Assembly: GCF_024807845.1 (NCBI RefSeq)
Contig: NZ_JANUEQ010000002.1
Span: 62,001 to 126,000, forward strand
DNA length: 64,000 bases
From: Klebsiella sp. BIGb0407
GTDB lineage: Bacteria > Pseudomonadota > Gammaproteobacteria > Enterobacterales > Enterobacteriaceae
Reading direction: 5' to 3'
A program made the translations under genes and the position numbers. The notes under the pieces were generated by a model that was not told the origin of the DNA, did not search any database, and saw only the letters and a list, made by a program, of their open reading frames with translations. Shown here in pieces: positions 54,929-64,000 of this stretch. Numbering within the stretch: the first letter of the stretch is position 1; each line of letters starts with the position of its first letter.

Positions 54929-55683
54929 TTGAAGTCAAAAATGTCAGCAAGAGCTATGAAGACCAGCTGGTATTGCAAAATATCAATGAAACGCTGCCTT
55001 CATCCGGTATTACTTCAATTATTGGCCCGAACGGCGCAGGTAAATCAACGCTGCTGTCAGTAATGAGCCGATTACTGACCCCTGATAGCGGTCAGGTAAT
55101 GGTTGATTCACTGAATGTGAATGACTCGAATAGCGAACAGCTGGCAAAAGTCTTGTCGGTATTACGCCAGGAGAACCATTTCACCAGCCGGTTAAGCGTT
55201 TATGATCTGGTGAGTTTTGGCCGTTATCCGTATACCAAAGGCCGGCTCACAACGGAAGACCAGCACCATATCAACCAGGCGCTCTCTTTCCTTGATTTAT
55301 TGCCACTGGCGAATCGCTATCTGGATGAATTATCCGGTGGCCAGCGCCAGCGAGCCTTTGTCGCGATGGTTTTATGCCAGGATACAAAGTATGTCTTGCT
55401 GGACGAACCGCTGAATAATCTGGATATGAAACATAGCGTTGCTATGATGAAACAGCTACGTCGGGCAGCTGATGAGCTGGGTAAGTCTATAGTACTGGTG
55501 ATTCATGATATCAATTTCGCCTCAACCTATTCTGACCATATTATTGCGATGAAGAATGGTGAAGTGGTGTTCCGTGGTGTCCCTGCGGATGTCATGGTTC
55601 CGAGCGTGATTGAGTCTATTTTTGAATTACCGGTGACTATTGAGCAGCTCGGTGGCCAGCTTATTGCCGTCTATTACCGCTAA
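54925..55683 (+). CDS. Siderophore ABC ATPase (VctC/FepC-like)
   Basis: A 252-residue ATPase with Walker A GPNGAGKST (34-42), signature LSGGQRQRA and Walker B YVLLDEPLNNLD, H-loop VIHDIN. It powers ferric-siderophore import through the two upstream permeases. A GTG start is coupled to the permease stop. A strong hairpin follows the stop. Confidence 0.93.
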   Translation: MIEVKNVSKSYEDQLVLQNINETLPSSGITSIIGPNGAGKSTLLSVMSRLLTPDSGQVMVDSLNVNDSNSEQLAKVLSVLRQENHFTSRLSVYDLVSFGRYPYTKGRLTTEDQHHINQALSFLDLLPLANRYLDELSGGQRQRAFVAMVLCQDTKYVLLDEPLNNLDMKHSVAMMKQLRRAADELGKSIVLVIHDINFASTYSDHIIAMKNGEVVFRGVPADVMVPSVIESIFELPVTIEQLGGQLIAVYYR

Positions 55684-55696
55684 CCTAAGTTATAGC

Positions 55697-55720
55697 GGAG
55701 GGATAGAAAAATATCCCTCC
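55697..55720. terminator. Terminator between siderophore and beta-glucoside operons
   Basis: Stem ggagggata/tatccctcc between two convergent operons; the base composition right of it is pyrimidine-rich. It probably serves both. Confidence 0.75.
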
Positions 55721-55729
55721 CGCTCTCTT

Positions 55730-56575
55730 CTACTCTTCCTCATCCGCCCCGGTTATTCTGACCAGATGCACGGTCAGCCATAACAGCTCATTACCGCTCA
55801 GCGTAATATTGAGCTGGGATTTGACATAATCCCGGATCAGCAATGAGCAGCGATAGACGTGGGGATACTCTTTGATAATCTGCACCAGCAGAAAGCTATC
55901 GCGAGATTTATCCAGCTCACCTTCCTGCAGACGCTGAAGAAAAAACTGCATATGAACCAGGAAACGCGAATAGTTAACCGACTCAACATCAATCTCTTGT
56001 TTAAAGTGATATTGCACCAGATTAAAAATATCCTTTAGCATCTTCACTGACTGTATCGTCTGAGCAACATCGTCGCCCTGGGTCTGGCCGTTAACCAAAT
56101 GAAAAGCAATATTCGCCGCTTCTTCATCTGGCAGGCTCAGACCATACTGACAATTAATCGCGGTCACGGCCTGGATGGCAACCCGATACTGTTGGGGATA
56201 AAAACGCCTTACCTCCGACAATAAACGATTCTGAATAGTCATCCCTTTATTACAGCGCTCAATGGCAAAGGCCAGATGGTCAGCAAGCGTGAAAAAAATA
56301 AGCTCTCTGACTTTATTGGTGAGCTGGGCATTGGCCTGTTCAATGATCATAGCGGCCATCTCAATCACGTTGTCAGGGATTGAGGACAGCACCTCCAGAT
56401 AACCTTTAAGATTCGTTTGCTGTTGTACGGCAAAAAGTTTTTCAATTTTGTCCCCAGCAATCTCATCTCCCGGCCTGCTACTAAAACCAATCCCTTTTCC
56501 CATGACGATAACCTCCCGGTTATCGTCATCAGTCGAAAGTACCAGGCTATTATTAAGCACTTTCTCAACAATCAT
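55730..56575 (-). CDS. BglG/LicT-family transcriptional antiterminator
   Basis: A 281-residue RNA-binding antiterminator. The CAT RNA-binding domain is residues 1-58 (VEKVLNNSLVLS, VMGKGIGFSSRPGD). Two PRD domains follow, with the regulatory histidines His100 and His159 in PRD1 and His208 and His270 in PRD2. It would be inactivated by EIIB when no beta-glucoside is present and activated via HPr. It is the third gene of the operon; its target RNA site is visible upstream at 59949-59977. Confidence 0.93.
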   Translation of the reverse strand: MIVEKVLNNSLVLSTDDDNREVIVMGKGIGFSSRPGDEIAGDKIEKLFAVQQQTNLKGYLEVLSSIPDNVIEMAAMIIEQANAQLTNKVRELIFFTLADHLAFAIERCNKGMTIQNRLLSEVRRFYPQQYRVAIQAVTAINCQYGLSLPDEEAANIAFHLVNGQTQGDDVAQTIQSVKMLKDIFNLVQYHFKQEIDVESVNYSRFLVHMQFFLQRLQEGELDKSRDSFLLVQIIKEYPHVYRCSLLIRDYVKSQLNITLSGNELLWLTVHLVRITGADEEE

Positions 56576-56577
56576 GG

Positions 56578-59873
<3,296 letters not shown>

Positions 59874-59901
59874 GCTGTTTCCTTATTTTTGACGCAAAAA
59901 A

Positions 59902-59954
59902 AAGACCAAAACGGAGATGCTCCCCATACGGGAGAGCATTTCTATTTTGGTCTT
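59902..59954 (-). terminator. Leader terminator of beta-glucoside operon
   Basis: On the minus strand aagaccaaaa pairs with ttttggtctt around an inner hairpin (atgctctccc region), followed by a T-run. It lies just before the EIIBCA start, so it blocks transcription unless the antiterminator acts. Confidence 0.85.
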
Positions 59955-59977
59955 GCCTGCTTGCGCAGTGACATGCC
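59949..59977 (-). promoter_or_regulatory. RAT antiterminator site of beta-glucoside operon
   Basis: The minus strand reads ggcatgtcactgcgcaagca then ggcaagacc, close to the E. coli bgl RAT pattern (ggattgttactgc...gcaggcaaaacc). Its last bases overlap the start of the terminator stem, so RAT folding and the terminator exclude each other, as in the bgl and lic systems. Confidence 0.85.
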
Positions 59978-60057
59978 GTAATAAAAATGGCGATTTCGTC
60001 GGATTATCTGGACTTAATTTCGGTTATTCAATATTTGGAATCTAAAAACGTGATCTA

Positions 60058-60110
60058 CGCCTAAAATAATTCAGGTTACACGGACATTAACCCGGATAAC
60101 CTGACGAACG
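60058..60110. repeat. Palindromic repeat fragment / hairpin
   Basis: Starts with cctaaaataattcaggtta, like the left end of the repeat family. Arms tcaggtta/taacctga (60071-60078, 60097-60104) can pair. It lies after the MBL-fold gene and may help end its transcript. Confidence 0.55.
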
Positions 60111-60135
60111 CTAAGCTAAAAGACGATAAAATCTA

Positions 60136-60987
60136 CTACCACTTCATTTCGCCGGTGTTCACTTTTGCACTCAGCTCTAGCGATCCTTCATCCGCAAGCC
60201 CTGGATAAGCCGCTTTCATCTCACTGATAACATCCGCTGAATGTTTATGTGTTTTTAGCGCAGCTTCAAACTTATTCAGGTAATCCTGAGTAAAGGTCAC
60301 GGCTTTATCGCCCTCAAGCCGGGTTCCCAGGTAATGGCCAGGTATCACAGCGGTGGGTTTAAGGGCCTTCATTTCGGTTAGAACATTACGCCAGGCTTCA
60401 CGCTTCTCTGCTGACTGGGTATCCGCGGTCCAGACATGCATCCCCGACGCCACTCCGGTTCCACCGAGAATCGTTTTTTCAGAGGGGATCCAGATATAGG
60501 CCGCATACTCTCCGGAATGACGAAGCTCAAGGGGCGTGCCATCGACGGAAAAATGGGTTTCCGGGGTTGGCTGAGGAATAATAATACTTTTCGGCGCTCC
60601 GTCCTCCATTTTTGGTCCCCAGTATTCCAGTTTCGCTTCTTTGGTGGCACGAATATGGTCAACGACGGCAGGAGAAGCGACAACGCTCACCGAAGGGAAA
60701 GTCTTAACCAACGGCTCAAGGCCAAAATAGTAATCAGGATCGCCGGATGTAATGATTATCTTGGTTAAGTCTTTACCGCTCGCCTTAATCATATCCGCCA
60801 GTTTCTGACCATCTTTGATACTGAACTGAGCATCGATCAAAACCACCTCTTTCGGCCCTGAAACCAGAGTCGAAGAAACAGGGAAAATGGCATTTTCGCC
60901 TGGGTTATAAACCTCCAGATGCAGAGGTGCTGAAATCGCAGGAACAGCAGCGAGTGACAATAATACGGCCAGTGTTTTGATGGTCAT
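60136..60987 (-). CDS. Periplasmic metallo-beta-lactamase-fold protein with degraded metal motif
   Basis: A 283-residue exported protein; signal peptide 1-20 (ending AISA). The MBL fold shows at LIDAQFSIKDG and PGHYLG. The usual HxHxDH motif is replaced by SGDPDYY at 81-87: only Asp85 of the metal ligands remains, while the later His in VIPGHYLG is kept. Family members with this change are known, but I do not know their reaction. It is divergent from a LysR gene over 138 bases, which probably controls it. Classical beta-lactamase activity is unlikely. Confidence 0.82.
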   Translation of the reverse strand: MTIKTLAVLLSLAAVPAISAPLHLEVYNPGENAIFPVSSTLVSGPKEVVLIDAQFSIKDGQKLADMIKASGKDLTKIIITSGDPDYYFGLEPLVKTFPSVSVVASPAVVDHIRATKEAKLEYWGPKMEDGAPKSIIIPQPTPETHFSVDGTPLELRHSGEYAAYIWIPSEKTILGGTGVASGMHVWTADTQSAEKREAWRNVLTEMKALKPTAVIPGHYLGTRLEGDKAVTFTQDYLNKFEAALKTHKHSADVISEMKAAYPGLADEGSLELSAKVNTGEMKW

Positions 60988-61125
60988 TTGACATCCTTAA
61001 CAAGCCCCCGTAGGGACATAACTTAAAATAGGAGCGTTCATAAACAGTGTAATGGTTTCATTTTTTGATAAAATCCCCTTCATATGACATGCTCAGTTTC
61101 ATAAAACGATCGGATGGGGTTATTG

Positions 61126-62007
61126 ATGGACAGAATCACTGCGGCGACTGTTTTTAATCATATCTGTGAACTCGGTAGCATGAGCGCAGCAGCCCGAGCC
61201 CTGGGTATCTCACGTCCTATGGTCAGCCGCTACCTTGCCGAAATGGAGAAGTGGGCAGGATCCAGGCTGGTTCATCGTTCATCCCGACGCCTGACCGTCA
61301 CCCCAGCAGGAGAAGAGATTCTCAAAAAGACCAAACAGATATGCCAGCTTTCTGATGATGTAACCAGTTTGAAAGAAGCGGCAACGCCAAGTGGAACCCT
61401 GCGTATTGCCTGTTCTCACTTTATTGGCATGCAGATACTCAGCCCGGTGATTAACGATTTTTTAAAACGCTACCCCGAGCTGCGTATTGAAATGAATATT
61501 AATAACCAGCCGGTAAGCTTGATTGGCGAGCGTATTGACCTGGCTATCCGCATCACAGATAACCCGGAGCCAGGTACTATTGCCAGACGTCTCGGAGATT
61601 GTGTTTCTGTGGTTTGTGGCTCACCCGGATATCTGAAAAGTCATGGAATACCGAAGTATCCTGACGACCTTGAAGGACATAACTGCCTTCAGTACAGTCG
61701 TTTTACTCAACAGCTTTGGCACTTTAAAGACGAACAAAATGCGCCAATCTCTGTCCCGGTTAAAGGTAACTTTAGCGCTGATATCTCCTGGCTACTGTGT
61801 GAAGCCGCTATCGCCGATTGCGGACTGGCCCTGGTTCCTGAAATCGAAGCGCGTGCAGCGCTGGATAGCGGGCAACTCATCCAGATACTTCCGGGTTTTG
61901 AACCACGTATGATAGGTATTTATGGCCTGTATATGTCCAGAGAGCATAAGCCTGTGGCACTGAATCTGTTTCTCAGTGCGGTAGAAAATATGCTCTCCAG
62001 GACATAA
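61126..62007 (+). CDS. LysR-family regulator
   Basis: A 293-residue LysR regulator with helix-turn-helix at about 1-60 (SMSAAARALGISRPMVSRYLAE) and effector domain from about 85. The ATG at 61126 has gggg 8 bases upstream; one at 61114 is possible. It resembles the group that controls adjacent divergent hydrolase or reductase genes. Its likely target is the MBL-fold gene. Effector unknown. Confidence 0.9.
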   Translation: MDRITAATVFNHICELGSMSAAARALGISRPMVSRYLAEMEKWAGSRLVHRSSRRLTVTPAGEEILKKTKQICQLSDDVTSLKEAATPSGTLRIACSHFIGMQILSPVINDFLKRYPELRIEMNINNQPVSLIGERIDLAIRITDNPEPGTIARRLGDCVSVVCGSPGYLKSHGIPKYPDDLEGHNCLQYSRFTQQLWHFKDEQNAPISVPVKGNFSADISWLLCEAAIADCGLALVPEIEARAALDSGQLIQILPGFEPRMIGIYGLYMSREHKPVALNLFLSAVENMLSRT

Positions 62008-62021
62008 TGCCCCCTTGGCGG

Positions 62022-63266
62022 TTACACCTCAGGCGGATAGTGCAGCGAGTTTGCGGATGATGAATGTAAACCATTCTGCCCTGCCGGATACTGATATAAC
62101 TGGAGTGAGAATTGCTCAGCTATCGCCATGATGTATTCAAAAATAGATGACTGCGTGTTCTCATATTCCATCCAGAATGTGGAAGAGGTAAAACAATATA
62201 TTTCCAGCGGCAAGCCGGCAGGTGAAGGCTTTAACATACGCACCATGATGTACATATCTTTGATGATATCTTCACGCCCGGCCAGATAACTCATCAGATA
62301 GTGGCGAAATAGCGTCAGGTTAGTGATGCCATTTTCCATAAACCAGCCATCTGCAATACCGGTTGGATCTCTTCCATCAACCAGCTGATTCAGTGGTTCA
62401 TTAAGGCCACGCAGAGCAAGCATTGGCTTTAAGTTCTGCTGAGTTACAAAAGTCACAGAGTGCTGATCGATAAAAATATTACGCATAATGCGCCTGGCCC
62501 CGGAAGAAAACATGGCCTGCCAGTTGGTATAGGTTTCGGTGAGAAAATTTTTCGTTGGGATGCGCGAAATTGTATTATCCCAGTTACGAATAGTGATGGT
62601 ATGCAGAGCAATATCAATCACCTCACCGCTGAGATTTCTATCCGGCATTTCAATCCAGTCGCCCAGTTGTAGTACATCATTTGAAGAGAGCTGTACGTTG
62701 GCAACCAGTGACAACAAGGTGTGCTGGAATACCAGCATCAGAACCGCAGCAGCAGCACCCAGACTGGAAATTATAATAATCGGTGATTTGTTCGACATCA
62801 CGGCAAGGATCATAATCGCCGCGAGTATATGAATCAAAATCTTCCCTATCTGGATATAGCCTTTGATCGAGTGGTTCTTTCGTTTAGCTTTGCGCAGATA
62901 TGAAATGTTAATGATATCCAGCAGCTCATTAAAAAATACTGACAGATAAATAAAAAATAGAATTCCGCATAAGGTATTTATCGCTGTTACCCAGGGGGTG
63001 GGCATATCAGGCATAAATTGCAACAAATAGTAAACGCTTAAAATAGGAATAAAATTGGATATTTTTTCAGCAATTCGTCTGTCTTTCTCCAGAGGAACAT
63101 CCTGTTTATGGCTGCTAAAAAAAACTCTTCTGACAATTTTTATAACAAAAAACTTACAAGAAATATGTACAACCAGCCAGGCTGCAATCAGTAAAAGGAT
63201 ATTAAATCCAATTGAAAGCGCTTGATCTTCCTGAATAAAAGCCATCAACTTTTGTAAATAAACCAT
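62022..63266 (-). CDS. MscS-family mechanosensitive channel, YbdG-like
   Basis: A 414-residue membrane protein close to E. coli YbdG (415). About five membrane helices precede the pore helix (IIIISSLGAAAAVLMLVFQHTLLSL, seen as SSLGAAAAVLMLVFQ), then the conserved MscS beta domain (QLGDWIEMPDRNLSGEVIDI) and a C-terminal domain. It would open during osmotic downshift. It is convergent with the LysR gene and stands alone. Function inferred from family. Confidence 0.88.
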   Translation of the reverse strand: MVYLQKLMAFIQEDQALSIGFNILLLIAAWLVVHISCKFFVIKIVRRVFFSSHKQDVPLEKDRRIAEKISNFIPILSVYYLLQFMPDMPTPWVTAINTLCGILFFIYLSVFFNELLDIINISYLRKAKRKNHSIKGYIQIGKILIHILAAIMILAVMSNKSPIIIISSLGAAAAVLMLVFQHTLLSLVANVQLSSNDVLQLGDWIEMPDRNLSGEVIDIALHTITIRNWDNTISRIPTKNFLTETYTNWQAMFSSGARRIMRNIFIDQHSVTFVTQQNLKPMLALRGLNEPLNQLVDGRDPTGIADGWFMENGITNLTLFRHYLMSYLAGREDIIKDMYIMVRMLKPSPAGLPLEIYCFTSSTFWMEYENTQSSIFEYIMAIAEQFSLQLYQYPAGQNGLHSSSANSLHYPPEV

Positions 63267-63496
63267 GTCGTCACGCCCGGAAAAAATCTAAGAATCATGA
63301 AAATAATAAACAATCAGAATAACAATGAAGCTTCCTGATAATTATCATGACATGCTCAGACCATATACGTCCACGCTGTGGTAGGTGCTTTTATCCAGGC
63401 TTTGTAGATACAGAAGAAAAAGAGAAGGGGGTCTGACAAAAAATAAATAGGCTTTTCAGCCTATTTATTTTAATTCATGATTAGCAGAAATGCTTA
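63267..63496. other. 230-bp gap with terminator at 63440-63471
   Basis: Holds the promoter of the MscS-like gene (minus strand reading leftward) and, on the right, the terminator of the RpiB-like gene: 14-bp arms aaaataaataggct/agcctatttatttt with a T-rich tail on the minus strand. Confidence 0.75.
63440..63471 (-). terminator. Intrinsic terminator of RpiB/LacAB-like gene
   Basis: Perfect 14-bp stem with a four-base loop and T-run on the minus strand, 25 bases past the stop of the isomerase gene. Confidence 0.88.
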
Positions 63497-64000
63497 TTAG
63501 CCCAGTAAAGAGCGAATATAATCAGTCAGTTCCGCGTCCTGACTATTACTGAAGAAGCATTCCTGGAAGCGTGCGCCACCAATAGCTTGCTTAACCAGGT
63601 CTTGATCAATCGCTTTTAACGAGTCGATCAGCGGTTTGTTTGCAGCAACTTTCATATCGTTCAGAATCACAGCATTAGCATTCTGAGATTCACGACGTTC
63701 AGCCGGATAGCCTAAGCCTTTCTCGCCGTCGAAAGCTTTTTCGAAGATATAACGAACATTAAGCTCTGCGCCCCAGCCGAAGCCTTTTGCAAAAGCCAGC
63801 GCCAGCGCATTACCGTTATTCACTTGAGCAAACAGGTAGGCATCAGTCGGGTCGATACAGTAACCGCAGTTAACGCCCGGGAAGGTGTTAAGTGCCATCA
63901 TAGCGCCCTGACCAGTACCACAGCCAGCAACAACAAAGTCAACGGCTTTGCTGTTCAGCAGAATGGCACCAATAATACCAAGATGAACGTAAGTTAAACG
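63497..64000 (-). CDS. RpiB/LacA/LacB-family sugar-phosphate isomerase, 5'-truncated by window edge
   Basis: The visible 167 residues are the C-terminal part of an RpiB/LacAB isomerase; the frame stays open to the window end, so the start lies beyond 64000. It has VVAGCGTGQGAMMALNTFPG with the catalytic Cys (seen as VVAGCGTGQGAMMALN), NVRYIFEKAF and a C-terminal tail longer than in RpiB. It resembles the about 210-residue DUF group of RpiB-like proteins in Enterobacterales. Substrate unknown; the rest of the operon is outside the window. Confidence 0.85.
   Translation of the reverse strand, partial: RLTYVHLGIIGAILLNSKAVDFVVAGCGTGQGAMMALNTFPGVNCGYCIDPTDAYLFAQVNNGNALALAFAKGFGWGAELNVRYIFEKAFDGEKGLGYPAERRESQNANAVILNDMKVAANKPLIDSLKAIDQDLVKQAIGGARFQECFFSNSQDAELTDYIRSLLG

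Overview
The window looks like chromosomal DNA of a gammaproteobacterium of the order Enterobacterales. emrE, yicN, aer, rhaBAD, rhaM, aldA and pqqL match their enterobacterial counterparts in length and motifs. The catabolic loci, the rha promoter layout and small dispersed palindromic repeats of the kind common in Yersinia, Serratia and relatives suggest a family outside the Escherichia/Salmonella core. The genus cannot be fixed from the sequence alone. No rRNA, tRNA, CRISPR array, prophage or intact insertion sequence is visible; this is an accessory-rich stretch of metabolic, iron-uptake and chemotaxis genes.

Layout. 1-3952: the tail of a sugar PTS operon (ascorbate-type EIIC cut by the window edge, unknown 90-aa protein, EIIA, P-loop kinase, LacD/YihT-type class I aldolase, HAD phosphatase). 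3978-14006: a TonB homologue, a FecI/FecR signalling pair, a TonB-dependent receptor with an STN signalling domain, a YddA-type ABC transporter and a PqqL M16 protease. This resembles the ferredoxin-import (Fus) / YddAB-PqqL type of protease-associated import locus, here under cell-surface signalling. 14099-19161: emrE, a small NADP-dependent oxidoreductase with a divergent LysR gene, yicN, a second LysR gene and an MFS exporter. 19198-22141: two chemoreceptors. 22362-26169: an HxlR regulator, a KAS II-like enzyme, a membrane fatty-acid desaturase and a PhnD-like protein without signal peptide, probably one pathway. 26193-30893 (opposite strand): an osmoprotectant-type ABC importer co-transcribed with a flavin-dependent monooxygenase. 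31284-36283: aer, a LysE-type exporter, an unknown protein, a small lipoprotein and an Rpn nuclease.

36477-49176 is a rhamnose catabolic region: rhaR and rhaS, divergent rhaBAD, a complete sugar ABC importer, rhaM, then aldA on the other strand. Import, mutarotation, isomerisation, phosphorylation, aldol cleavage and lactaldehyde oxidation are thus all encoded together, and the rhaS-rhaB intergenic region keeps recognisable CRP and RhaS sites. 49582-55683 holds a siderophore receptor with a Fur box and a four-gene FecCD-type ABC importer. 55730-59873 is an antiterminator-controlled beta-glucoside operon (EIIBCA, 6-phospho-beta-glucosidase, BglG) with a recognisable RAT/terminator leader. 60136-64000 carries a periplasmic metallo-beta-lactamase-fold protein with a degraded metal site, a divergent LysR gene, a YbdG-type mechanosensitive channel and the 3' part of an RpiB/LacAB isomerase gene.

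The strongest candidate for an under-described system is the protease-associated import locus with its FecI-type promoter. The HxlR/KAS/desaturase/PhnD-like cluster and the ABC importer-monooxygenase operon are weaker candidates whose substrates cannot be read from sequence.
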